Assembly: GCA_963978905.1 (NCBI GenBank)
Contig: OZ022258.1
Location: 30,074,716-30,138,715, forward strand
Reading direction: 5' to 3'
From: Trichostrongylus colubriformis
Taxonomy: Eukaryota; Nematoda; Chromadorea; Rhabditida; Trichostrongylidae
Length of the DNA stretch: 64,000 nt
Shown here: positions 32,301-43,399 of the stretch, one piece after another
How the letters are laid out: each line of letters starts with the position of its first letter
Position numbering within the stretch: the first letter of the stretch is position 1
Program-made: the position numbers and the translations under genes
The notes under the pieces: model-generated
Seen by the model: only the letters and a program-made list of their open reading frames with translations
The model's database searches: none
What the model was told of the DNA's origin: nothing

Positions 32301-35150
32301 CTATAATGCTCAAATGAAGTGGGTGACTAGGGGGAACTTTCAGGGAACGCTAATCTATGAGTTCGGACCGCTGGAGATGATTGCGAAGAGATCGAACCTG
32401 AGATGATGGACCTGCGTACGACTCTAATACAAAAAATGTTTAAATGTTTTCTATTCATCAGACGACATCCTTGATCATCGACAAACAGCGTGAACCTCAT
32501 TAATATAGTGCTCTCCAACTATTTGGATGGGCTAGAAAAGGCTTTCCATCAAAGACACAGACCATAACAAGCAATCAACGGCATACTTTTGGTCCGAAGC
32601 CTTGTGCGAAAACAACATTCAAAGAAGTGAAAACAAGGAGGGCCATGTAAGTGAAGAAAGACATCGCGCACATTCATAAATGGTTGGGAATTCGAAAAGC
32701 TACTCCGATACATACGACACATTCTACTGATTGGAAAGCCATAGTGGAAGCGGGTTAGCGTAACAAAGGAGCGTGATTCCCGCCGGGGAGGAGGGGCCAA
32801 GCCAGTTGGCGGCTCAGTGGGAATTTCGGACCTTTTTTTTGGAGTTTAGTAAGGGGCAATGGTATGTGAAAAGATGTGTACGAACCAAATGGGCGATTGA
32901 TTAGTAACCTCCACTCCACTTCTGTTGTGACCTAACCTTGGTTTGCACCCCCTTGAAGCTTACAGGGGTATATTGAAACTCTGCAAGCATGTGACCCTGT
33001 TCTTTCATTCTAGCCATTAGGCCTTATTCCTTTCCTCCTGGCAACAAACTATACCTCCCCCCTCCCCCTCGCACCTCAGGAATATTGAGAGATTGTAGTG
33101 AAGAAGTTGACTTGCAAGCTGAAGTATGGGAAAGAGTTTCGTACTAAATTGAGCTTTACGTGATTTTTTCTGAGAGATTTCGGCCGGACGGGAAAGCAAG
33201 GCAGAGTGTGATGACGTGATGTCGCTCACTACCTGGGTTCCGAAGAAGATCAAATGACGACTGGTGAGTTACACATGACACGGGTGGCAGCCAAATTACG
33301 CGAAGCACCCTCTCGCAGCCATCAAAATAAGCTCGGGACCTGGCCGAAAGCAGAGTTTCACGGAGAATCGGAAGCGCTATGATATACCCATTGCTTTTAT
33401 AGTTTCTCATTTATTTAAAACCGCTATCAACCGAATATGACGAGAAACTGAAAGGACTACGGTAGAATAAATAAAGAAAAATCGAGGCATTGCCATCTTC
33501 TACCGATTACAATTAAGAAATGAAAGGATACTTGAAATGAGCACGGGAAAAGGGTTCGAAATCTTAGATTGAGGGCTTAAACAATTTATTCATGGTCACG
33601 ACAAGAGAGCGAATGGCTAACGAAGACAGCTCCTCCGTGTGCCCTCAAAAGCATCGCACTGTGCGATTTATATGTGAAATGTGATGTTACAACATATAAG
33701 AGTACGATCACACCGTGTCTGGGAAGTGACTCAGGTTGTTGATAAGGAAAAATGATATTCTGAAAGGCGTTGTCAAGAAATCCTGCTTAGCTAGCGGATG
33801 AATTTTTGAGCATGAACGACCGACGCACTTGGTTCACTTCCTTGGTTACAACATCAAGTTCTGAATAAAGAAATCGTGTCAATGAGTGGTGTGCAACGGG
33901 GTGCACTGAGAGTCGAAGATTCCTCGACAGGGGAAGGGGGGGGGGGGTCTCGTGTTTGACCAGATAGGAGGGTGGGGGGTCGTACCTTCAGAGGCCAGCG
34001 ATAGGCTTTGAAATCAAAATTCCCAATGCGCAGATGAGAAATTTCAATGAGCAAAGGGTATTTCACGCAAATCCGCGTGGCAAAATGTAAAATGAATACC
34101 TTTTACCCTCAGGAAAGGATATACAGCAAAACACATTGCAACTGTGCAATCCGGCAACAGCCGCTGGTATTGTAGAGGCCAAGAAATAGGGGGCGGCGTC
34201 GTACTGAAGCGGCTATTTTCCTCGACACCCGGGAGTGCCGTGGTGCAAAGGAATTGCTTTTGGATTGCAAGAAATTATGGTGAACATGAAAGCAAGGATT
34301 TGTTCGAATTCCCGCCTTAGAGTTTACACAGCAGATCGCAGTGAGAACCCTGCAGGTGTGTGTAGTTGTGCAAGTGGCATTTCTCTTGATTTGATTTGTA
34401 CACACATTCCTTCATTCATTTCAGTGTTTCATCTCAAAAGCGCTTTTGGCTTCGTCCATCTGCCTACATGTCCGCAAAGCAGCGTTTTCGAAGGACCGTT
34501 TCGCCTTGTGACTTCATTTTTCATACGGAGCTTTTCCAGTGAAGGTGTAAGTCCCATAGGTTTACGTGAATAAGGAATCTATTCACAGTGCACCATGCCT
34601 CCGAGAGAAGTGCCTTTTAGGGAAAACTGTAAAGCCTATCAGTTCATTACTAGCTTTCACATAAACTCATAGTTGAGGACATTCATAGATGCAGGATAGC
34701 TTCGCGTATCTCAACATTAGTAAATACTCTTGTAAGAAGAATGCGTCAAGGGGCTAGTAAATGGTTTCCGTATAATTAGTTATTGTGCTTACCTACAAAA
34801 GTGTGTAAGAAGATTTAGGTGCTGTATGAAACGGTGGGTTGAGGAACATTGTCAGACGAGTAGGCTTGTGAAAACTGGGTTTTGTAGTTATTTCGCTGCT
34901 TCGGAAAGTACTTAGCAAAGCTTTCTCAATGAAAAGAACCCACAGGTTAGAAAAACGTCAACAAATGGGAAAAAGTGAGCAGAGGTGAGTGGCAGTTCAT
35001 TGACTCTTAAATTATTTTTTGGAAAGGAAGAAGTGGGTAGGGTCGCTGAAGTCACAGCATAAAACCATACAAATACTTCCACTTTGAGCAGATCAAAATT
35101 GCCAAAACTTTGTTTTATTACTTTTTTGATAGGGATCTTGTCCCTATCAA
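29400..35150. other. Long stretch without a recognised gene
   Basis: Both strands were read for exons and repeats. A small tandem duplication is at 31488-31566, and a G12 run near 33938-33949 interrupts a frame. Frames up to about 110 codons lack domain signatures, hydrophobic series or consistent splice sites. It is probably the region upstream of the receptor gene. Confidence 0.45.
31488..31566 (+). repeat. Tandem duplication of ~40 bp
   Basis: TTGTTCTCGGCAAGTAAAAT and following bases to TTTCAGGG are repeated directly, with small changes (GTGAAATGTATCGC). Both copies contain TTTCAGGG, so a splice-acceptor-like site is duplicated. Confidence 0.75.
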
Positions 35151-35165
35151 CCTTGTGAGTGCCTC

Positions 35166-35640
35166 TGATTTTGCTTCATTACGGCTGCTTCCATTATGCT
35201 CTAGAGAGAGAAGGGAGCAACACTGCGATCGCTGTGCTACAGCTTGCTTAGGGTACCGTGCACTTAATCGATATTTTCAAATTTCAAAATCTGCAAGGAC
35301 AAATGATCCCAAAAATTGTACTGCTGTGGACTAGCGACGGGTCACACAGTCCTAGGATCACGGGTGTATGTTGGGACACACGGATTTTGACCTCGGCCTG
35401 CGTGGGCCCCTCGGCCAGATCACAGCAGTAAAATCGTTTGGGATCATTTGTCCGTACACATTTCAAAATTTGAAAATAAGATCAGGTGCACGTGCCCTAA
35501 GCAAGCTATATGCACAGTGATCTCACGATCAGAGTTATTCTCTTCGTTCTCTGAAGCGTAATGGAAGCAACCGTAGTGAAGCAAAATCTCAGGGTGTATA
35601 TTGGGGCACACGGATTTTGACCTCAGCCTTAGGTTGGCTT
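35166..35640. mobile_element. Palindrome with family-C terminal motif
   Basis: 35166-35335 is the imperfect reverse complement of about 35418-35590, sharing GATTTTGCTTCA, GCTTAGGG and ATTTCAAAAT. The centre carries TGTTGGGACACACGGATTTT, which relates to the MITE C end at 2125. A second direct copy of that motif (ATTGGGGCACACGGATTTTG) follows the right arm. No gene. Confidence 0.65.
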
Positions 35641-36760
35641 GGCGCGCGCGGCAACGCTTCGCGATTTGTCCGAGTTGCATCTAAGCGGCTGCCTTGGCAC
35701 ATTGCCAGACTGCCCCCCCCCCCTCGGTCAATACGACATTATTTGCGCTCGGTATTCTCGTATTTCGCTGAACAAGGATTTTGTTTTTGTTTTTTCGCGA
35801 TTTTTCCATTCGCGGTGTAGCTTGAACGTCATACTGCAGCCTTAAATTTTGAAATGACTAAACTTCGTGTGCGAAACTCTACGAAGTCGCAAAATCGCAG
35901 CATGGCAACATCGCGAAATCTGACTTCGATCTAGCACGTCCTCACATGATTAATAGTGAGCCGAAGGACGTGGATTTTCCCCAAACCTAGGGAGCAGCTC
36001 CTGAATGGATGAAGCCACTCCACAAGTTGGACAAATAAGACGAGAGTTTATGAGGAAAGGGAGTGGGATGCCCCCGTTCTCAAACTAAGCCTAGTAAGTA
36101 AAAGTGTAGAAAGTCACATAATGCGCAGCATGTGTTAGAATTGATATCATTCCACGTGGTTTTACAATAACCACAAAGCTGCCGTAGTTGAACTCTGATA
36201 GTGACATGAAGTGCTTTTAATCACATCACTTTTGTGGACTTCTTTACTTCTGTCTTCATTAGAGTCACATGCGAGCGATAATCGGATCATTGCGAGAGGT
36301 GAGAACTTGTGTAGCTTGTTTAAGCACCATATATTTGATCTGAACAGGAAAGCTTGAAAAATTAAAAGCGAGCAGTAAGCAAGGATTCACAGCTGTGACC
36401 CGCCGGTGGACCGCGCAGTCACCTTTGTGTTATTTGTTGCAACATGGGATTTGCGCACGAATAAGTTGGGCTAAAGATCTGTGTTGTGATACGATAGTTT
36501 GTGAATGACACACTTTCAACGTTGCAAACTACAGGCTCCGCTCTCAAATTTACTCCTGTAGAGGATCCAGCCGGTCAGGGGCACATTCCAGGATTACGTT
36601 GAGTGGAATGAAGCGCTAAATCATGAAGTTAGACGTGCTCTTGGATACGCTGATAAATACGAGTCCGAAATCAGCTGCCAAAGGGCAAAAATAATCCCGA
36701 ACCCGAACATCTGGCCTTGGACGAGAGTACCGCGAGAAACGAGCCTTCGAATCAGTACCC
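35640..36760. other. No gene recognised; CGA/GCG-rich patches
   Basis: 35860-35930 contains repeated TCGCAAAATCGC, TCGCGAAATC-type words like those at 41780-41970. A C11 run lies near 35712. No coding evidence until the retrotransposon relic. Confidence 0.4.
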
Positions 36761-36767
36761 GCTGGTT

Positions 36768-36928
36768 GGATTCACTTATTTTCAACTCATTACTTATTAT
36801 ATGTTATGGGGTTTCAAGAGAAAGCAAAGGGTCAGCTCCAGAAGGCAGACCCCACAGCGAAGGGAATTTCTTATGGTCTGGATCATAGTGGAGCTAACCG
36901 CCATGGTGGTCGATAGTATCGAGTGAAT
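36768..36928 (+). repeat. Direct repeat left of the BEL/Pao relic
   Basis: TTCACTTATTTT through GGTCGATAGTATCGAGTG matches 41212-41357 in the same orientation, at perhaps 75-80 percent by eye. The pair flanks the BEL/Pao integrase relic, so they may be LTR remnants. The spacing and the lack of clear TG...CA ends make this uncertain. Confidence 0.45.
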
Positions 36929-37269
36929 GGAAGATGTAATGAAATTTGGGGTTTTGAAAGATATCTATTTAAGGCAACAGCGTGTCTTCTTGTTAAGTAA
37001 ACCAACAAGGAGAAATTGGTAGATCAGTTATGGGAGCGTTTAGAGGTTGTGTATTGCGCAGCTCATCAATACGGGAGCATTCGGGCCGTCAACTAGTTGA
37101 GAAAAGGGAAATTTTCAATAGTTCGTGGTTAATCAGAAAGCTACTGACCAAACTTACCGACTTCATTGAAAGCAAGGTCACCACCAAACGTCAAAGGTAG
37201 GTCGATACTTCTCTTGCGATGGCTGCGCTCTTCGAATTTATGGGTGACATTCTATTCAAAAGAATTATT

Positions 37270-37790
37270 TCACAGTTTGAGGACAGAAATCGATAACACT
37301 GAAAGGAGCAACCTTCAGGACAAAATGCATCCATTTCGAGCATCAAGTGTGGTCACTTTCAGTTGCGGAAGCCCACACCATACTTCATGCTGTTTCAGAT
37401 GCAGACAGCAGGTGTCAAACTGACCAAAAAGGGATGTTGCGATGCTACGGACGCCTTGGCTGGACACAATTCGAGTTCATCTTTGTTTAACAAACCGCCC
37501 GGCTAAAATCTACTTCGGATGTTATCGAGACGGGCATACTTGTGTCAACCATACCATGAGCCTCGTCAGACAACACTTTTGGATACTGCAATTACGGCCG
37601 CAGGTCAAGAATCGTAGGCATGTAAACTGCTAAAAACATCTCTCTCACGAATACTCTCTCTAAGAAGATCTTCCAAAGGAACGTTTAGTAAGATAATAAC
37701 CATTTCAGCACGCACATTTCGATTACTTCGGGGCTTTATTGATGAAGGGAGATGAGGGAAACTAAGGGAAATATAACGGAGCGATTATTG
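37270..37790 (+). pseudogene. BEL/Pao retrotransposon pol relic, integrase N-terminal part
   Basis: Frames shift repeatedly, but a BEL/Pao integrase order can be followed. LQDKMHPFR near 37313 resembles the HPL segment before the zinc domain. NHTMSLVRQHFWILQLRPQ (about 37547-37603) is the His/Cys zinc-binding region. FDYFGALLMKGDE (about 37718-37756) is the start of the catalytic core with its first Asp at 37721. It stops abruptly at 37790, where a mariner is inserted, and resumes after it. Stops and frameshifts show it is dead. No intact gag, protease or RT was recognised upstream. Confidence 0.75.
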
Positions 37791-38689
37791 TTAGGTTGAT
37801 TCATAATAAATCGGACAAATGGTAGTGATGATTTCTAGAGATCATAACTCAGTAACGAATTAACGAAAATGGACGCGCGAGGTACCGTTGGAATGAGTAT
37901 GAAAAGCTCTTCAAAGTACCGCAAAATAATCACTCCAAAGTAAATTCATTCCGCCACAATGCCGCACGATTTCAAGCGGTCCAGAGACCACATCCGCAAC
38001 GTCATACTATTTATATCGCTATCTGGCCAGGAACCCGCGGATATCGGCAGACGTCTGATAGAAGCTCACAAGGAGCATGCCCCCGGCAGAAGTACACTGT
38101 AGTTGTAGCATTCGAAGTTTGCGTCAGGCGACTATTCCATCGAAGACGAAAACCGCGGTTGGTGGAGCGTACACGGCGTAGAGTACTGGGAGCTGCTCGA
38201 TGAAGGTACCACAGTATCCGCCGACGTCTACGTTCGTCAATTACGAAAATTGAAGGCCAATGTCCAAAGTTCGCTACGGCGGCGGTCACATGTCTACTTC
38301 CAGCACGACAACGTGTCTACTTCCACAAACCGCACTTCGCAAGATCGACCAAGGCCGAGCTGCTGTCGTACAGTTGGACCGTACTTCTATACCCACCGTA
38401 CTCTCCAGACCTGGCCCCTTCAGATTTCCACCTTTTCTCCCACAGCCAACGCCACCTGGACGGCCAAGACTTTAAAACTCGCGACGAGGTCAAGGCGGCA
38501 CTCGGCAACTTCTTCGAGCTCCAGCTTCCGGCCTTCTGGAGCAAGGGCATCCATGATCTGCCTATACCGTGGCAGAAGGTCATCGATAAAGATGGAGTAT
38601 ATTTTAAGTGAATCCCTGTTGTCGTAAAAAAGTTGTACGACAATGATTAAAATTGGTCAATTTGTCCGATTTATTATGAATCAACCTAA
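37791..38689 (+). mobile_element. Internally deleted mariner inserted in the BEL/Pao integrase
   Basis: The left end TTAGGTTGATTCATAATAAA is mirrored at 38670-38689. The right flank is TA (38690-38691); the left flank is TG, so the duplicated TA has probably mutated. It is 899 bp. It interrupts the integrase relic between the conserved GAI and TCTVTRLLHL segments, so insertion followed retrotransposon insertion. Confidence 0.82.
37956..38612 (+). pseudogene. mariner transposase relic, third family
   Basis: MPHDFKRSRDHIRNVILF opens an N-terminal HTH segment, with GDYSIEDENRG at the usual linker. The sequence then jumps to WWSVHGVEYWELL, so the stretch carrying the first catalytic Asp is missing. 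FQHDN marks the second Asp region. YPPYSPDLAPSDFHLF marks the third and is followed by the C-terminal region ending DKDGVYFK and a stop near 38612. Several stops and frame changes are present. By sequence it differs from the 10.2-kb and 18.1-kb relics. Confidence 0.8.
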
Positions 38690-39450
38690 TACTTGCACGG
38701 TAACAAGGCTTTTACATCTGTTTGGTCTCAGACCTACCGACCGTAACAATCTTTCATACGCTTTAACGATTCTTCGCTCGAAGAAGGGTGCCCCGAACAA
38801 TAATTTGCGATATTGCTCCTACCTTCTCGGTGAGAGAGGAATTACTTACGGAAAGCTTCCAGGCGGCGCTAAAGCATCTATCGACAAACAGGAGCTCAGC
38901 AATAGAGGAATCCATTGGAAACATTTTACCCTTAACGAGCTATGGCAAGGGTGGTCTTACCAAAAGAGGATTGAATCGATCAAAGACTCGCTGTTTAAAG
39001 CTCTCGGCAGATCAACAGTATCGTGTGAAGAGCTAACTGCGGTGATAAACGATATCGAATCTGTTCTCAGTGCGCGTCCTTTCACCTACGAGGACACATA
39101 TTTGGAAATAAGTCTTGTTATAAGATAGACTTCATGAAGAAAAAGATATGTGTATGACCTATTCAATACTACCAACAATGAGAGACAAAGATGCGGAAGA
39201 GATGTCCTTTTGCGCTCAATAATTGACAAAAGAGGGGAGGCAATCTATCGCCGCAAGAAGGTACTGCGGAAGTGATCGTTGAAGGACAGCACCATGTTGG
39301 TCATGGAAAATGGGCATCATTCAAGAGCTTGTGGTTAACACTCATGAAGTAAGGGCACTAGTATAATTGCCCTCAGGGCGTCTGGTCAGAAGACTAACCT
39401 TCTGGTCCCTCTCGAGCTCGACGACGATACTCACCATGAACAGGAGATTA
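38690..39450 (+). pseudogene. BEL/Pao retrotransposon pol relic, integrase core to C-terminus
   Basis: Continuation after the mariner. CTVTRLLHL begins the segment after the first Asp. IICDIAPTF, in another frame near 38800, marks the second acidic region. ELWQGWSYQ (about 38937-38963) is the segment before the third acidic residue, which looks altered (Y-Q where Y-E is usual). SLFKALGRSTVSCEEL and ESVLSARPFTY follow, typical of the BEL/Pao integrase. LPSGRLVRR with NLLVPLELDDD in a shifted frame (39360-39440) is the pol C-terminus. Frameshifts make it non-functional. An A/G-rich tract near 39447-39460 may be the polypurine tract. Confidence 0.8.
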
Positions 39451-41210
39451 AATAGGAAGGGCTCAACTTTCCATGGAACTTCTGGTAGGAACTATCAACC
39501 AAAATTGTGTTTGCTTCCCACAGGTAGAGATTTTTTTGCATTTCGTGTCTCATTGACTACACGTTTACCTGAATGATTAATACTACTACATGGTACGTTC
39601 GAAATTCCATACGCGCGAGCCTGTCGTTCTCAAGCAAAACCAGTGCAATTTTCGTGTAGAGGGAGTCAAATTGCGCCAGGGGACAAGTTTTTGGCCGATT
39701 CGAGGAAGCTAATTTCGGAAAAATCATGGGCTATTGGGTGGCAACACATTGAACAAAGGAGAAGTCGTTGACCATTGCCGAGGGAACGCTCTTATTTGAC
39801 ACTTGCTACGTACGTTTAATGCGATGGGCAAGCGTAACAATTACGTGTAGTTTACCTTAATCAGGTTGCAAGATTTTTTGTGGAAAAAAATTCAGAAACT
39901 ACCACATTATCCCCTGCCCACTCCCAATTTTCCGAAAAAGGTTCAAAAACTGGATTTGGCTGAAAATTTGCACAGAGGGGTAATTTGACCCCCTGTGCGC
40001 AAATTTCATAAGCTTTTTACCCAATAACGCTTCATTCGCGTGGTATAGGGGTCTCTTCGACATGATATGCTTCCCTTGTGAGCATTGTTAGTTGTTACAT
40101 AGTGGCAGAGTGAATGGTGGGTGTGATAGGTAGCAATACAAGAAAACGTTTAGAAGTGGAAGAAAAGCACTTTCCGGCCATGAAGCAAAATACAAAGGAG
40201 CTTCACGGGCGGGGGAGCAAACCCTTGACCCTTGTCCTGCAGAAGCGCATCGCTACCTGTATGCCACGATGGCCGTTGCTAGTTCAGCAACTGCCGTGAT
40301 GATGACGAAGTTCCTCGCTAGTGAGCTATCACGGGTAGACTTTGATCCCTCCTAACTTGCTTCGGAACAGCAATTCGCTTTTAATTATCAACGCTGCAAC
40401 GTATGGACAAGCACCTGACAAAAATAACCGCACGAACGCAGATTAGTACCACCTACACCACCGTGACCACCGACGCTCCACAATGCAAGCAGCCGTTGAC
40501 CACAAGACGCGAAAGCATCAGGATGACAATGTTCTCTCAGACGATGACTATTTAGACAACCTCATTTTAGAGGGCACCGGGGAAAATGATCGCTACGACC
40601 AACAACTCAAGACTAGCAAACCCAAGGAGACGTGTTCAAAAGGGAACACTTCTTGGAAGGGAGGGCTACAAAGCAAAGGAGCGACCACCAGCGTACCGGA
40701 AAGTGTGACGACGGAGTCGCGTCAACGCACATGGCGTGACCCAGAGGAAGTTTGGATGAACTTTGACAGACACTGCGGCTGTTGCCGCAAAGGAGAACTG
40801 ATGTGGAGCAGACCTGGTTACTTTTTGATCATTCTGGAAAAGGCTGAGATATCACAGCTCGAATTCTTGTCCCAAATACACTGATGGAGAGCAAAGATAC
40901 AGATTTATCGTGAAAGAGAGATGATGTACACACTACTTGTAAAAATGTAAGCATCCGGCGGTCCGTCCATGAAGGGAAGTCGAGAATGGAATGTTGGTAC
41001 TATTCAGTGGTGAATAAGACCGTGCTGCATTTCCTCATACCTGAGGATGGAAGACACCACTGCGCGCTCTGTCTCCTGCCGGACTCGAAGGATCGCGTTC
41101 GAGAAGTCATTCGAGAAGTGCGTTGCAAACTAGAACAACTAATCCGATTGGTTTGAAATTATAACACTGACACCCCCTAGAGTGTAGCTAGCGCTACGGC
41201 AGATTTAGAG
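39450..41210 (+). other. Possible remainder of the retroelement, unassigned frames
   Basis: A 133-codon frame at 40483-40884 (no in-frame ATG problem; starts MQAAVDHKTRKHQDDN) is acidic and Ser/Lys-rich, with a short CGCCRKGE motif near its end. I do not recognise it. A frame near 40985-41150 contains HHCALCLLPDSKDR, which looks like a Cys/His motif. Both could be decayed retroelement sequence, but no family match is claimed. Confidence 0.25.
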
Positions 41211-41211
41211 G

Positions 41212-41357
41212 TTTATTCACTTATTTTTACTTTTATGGCTTATATTTTACAGAGTTTCTAGAGAGACCAAAGGGTCAGCTTCAGAAAGCGGACTTCGCAG
41301 AAAGGATTCTACTATGGTCTAGATCACAGTGGAGCTGATCGCGATGATGGTCGATAG
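41212..41357 (+). repeat. Direct repeat right of the BEL/Pao relic
   Basis: Partner of 36768-36928. Shared blocks are AAAGGGTCAGCT, ATGGTCTAGATCACAGTGGAG and GATGGTCGATAGTATCGAGTG. Sequence after 41357 differs from that after 36928. Confidence 0.45.
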
Positions 41358-41769
41358 TATCGAGTGTAAGCAATGCGGCTCGGGGGCGTATCGGTTCGAT
41401 CGCTCGTCTTTTGAGCTCGCAAAAAACGGTCGTCTTCTACGCCACCACTCAGTCAAGATAGGATCTGGTGCTTCGAGCTCTTCTCGGTACATACTTGAAT
41501 TCGTGATATTCTTGTTCGTCAGATTCATATTCGTTCCTAACGAAGGCTGTATTCTTCAGCACCGTTAAGTGGAAACTGCCTGACCACAAGCCACGGCGAG
41601 CAACGGTTCAGCAGACACTATAGAAATGAACGACGCCTTCATGCGGTGGCCGTTGAGCCCGAAGCCACTTGAGACACCACGAAGGATTCTTTGGATACAA
41701 GAGTTGAAAAGGCATGTTCACGTTATGTGAACGAGCAGAATTCGAAGGATGAAGAGTGGGGAATGTAGC

Positions 41770-41970
41770 GTCGAACAGGATGTTAGAGTTCGCGATTATG
41801 CGATTCCGCGACTTTGCGGTGTCGCAGCTCAGCACGCGAAGTTGCGGTTACGCAAAATTTCAAGGTTGCAGTATCGCGTACAAAATTACGCAGTTCGATG
41901 CCGCAAATCGCAGAATCTCGAAATCACATACTCCGGAAACGCAAAACCGCAAAAGTACGAAGTTTGAGCG
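41770..41970 (+). repeat. Degenerate TCGCRA/TTGCG-rich repeat
   Basis: Words such as TTCGCGATTATGCGATTCCG, CGCGACTTTGCGG, CGCAGCTC, TTGCGGTTACGCAAAATTTC and CCGCAAATCGCAGAATC follow each other with CG roughly every 8-12 bases. All three forward frames stay open. It is a low-complexity pattern rather than a gene. A similar patch occurs at 35860-35930. Confidence 0.5.
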
Positions 41971-42059
41971 GCCCTCACTGCCCCATGGTAATGTGCGTAT
42001 GGAATAGGCTCACTGTGCTGCGTTTGGACAACGCAAGCAGCTTGGATCGGCCACTGCTA

Positions 42060-42100
42060 CCCCCTCCCACCCCCCCCCCCCGCCCGCGCGCCCCGCCCTC
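42060..42100 (+). repeat. C-rich tract
   Basis: Nearly pure C/G: CCCCTCCCACC, then a run of C, then CGCCCGCGCGCCCCGCC. It could form a G-quadruplex on the minus strand. Confidence 0.75.
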
Positions 42101-42705
42101 TTAGTGATGCACAGTGGGAGCAAAAACACGTCTTCGATTAGGAACACCCAACGCAGTTCATTGCTATTTCTTGATGCTGGCCACTTGCAGTGTGGCATCA
42201 TTGAGCATCCCTGCTTCCATATTCAACAACTGCCCAAAGTAGCATTTGTGATACCTCAAGCCATCCTGTTGAAGGAAAGTATCATCGTTTGCGTATTATC
42301 CCTGCGCTCCAGTCATAATGTCTGTGATGCGGCACGCTACAAAAGACGCCTGTTAGAACTAAAATAGGATAGGAGAGATTCCTCTTTTCTTGGTTTTTCA
42401 GCCATTGTTTCCGTTTTTCGAGTCAACCCGCTACATAGTAACTCCATTCAAGTTGACTGAGTCGGCAAATTTATCGTACAATCTGTGCGCTGCTAATATG
42501 ATCCGCCGAAGTGCAGTTGGAGGAGATTGGTGGTTTTGCACACATTCTCCTTTCCTGGCAGCGAAATATCAGTTGCGAAGAAAGGACATAATTTGCTTGC
42601 AGCACTTATAGCGCGGCTAAAGCAAACACTCGCCGTCGGATGGTGGTGCCACCCAAAATAATGCAGAGCGGAATCTATCTTTCATAACTTTCCAAACTGA
42701 ATATA

Positions 42706-43396
42706 TTAGGTTGATCAAAAAGTTTGAAAGGGTTGGAACTTTTTTTTATTTCACAACTCAGCAAACAATGCGAGCCAATCAACAATATAGTAACCTTCGT
42801 TAGTTATAACATTGTCCCACCTAACGGGCAGGTGAGTTATTCCCTTCTCCCAGAAATTGGGAAGACTGGGAGTCAAAGAAGTCACCACCACTTGTTCAAG
42901 GTGGTCATAGTTGAAGAATTGTTTTCTTGTAAGGAAAGCTTTGAGAGGCCGGATAAGTGGTCATCTGAGGGCAGTATCAGGTGGATAGGGTGAATGTGGA
43001 ACCGTGTTCTGAACTAGCTCCTCCAATTTTGCATGGGTCTCTTTATCTATGAGGGAGACCCGTGCAAAATTGGAGGAGCTAGATTAGGACACGGTTCCAT
43101 ATTCACCCTGTTCACCTGATACTGCCCCCTCAGATGACCACTTGTTCCGGCCTCTCAAGGCTTTCCTAACAAAAAGAATTCGTCAACTATGACCACCTTG
43201 AACTAGTGGTTGATGAATTCTTTGACTCCCAATCTTCCCAGTTCTGGAAGAAGGGAATCGCTGACCTGCCCGTTAGGTGGGACAATGCTATAATTAACGA
43301 TGGTTATTATATTGTTGATTGGCTCGCATGTCTGCTGAATTGTTAAACAAAACAGAGAAAAATTCCAACCCTATCAAAACTTTTCGATCAACCTAA
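42706..43396. mobile_element. Foldback made of two inverted mariner 3' ends
   Basis: TTAGGTTGATCAAAAAGTTT at the left is mirrored at 43377-43396, with TA on both sides (42704-42705, 43397-43398). Arms of about 320 bp meet at a perfect stem (AGCTCCTCCAATTTTGCA side and its mirror) with a short loop near 43040. Read toward either end, each arm encodes the C-terminal part of a mariner-like transposase: HLFRPLKAFL after the Asp motif, then FWKKGIADLPVRWDN and DGYYIVDW, with one frameshift. The N-terminal and catalytic parts are absent from both arms. Confidence 0.85.
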
Positions 43397-43399
43397 TAG

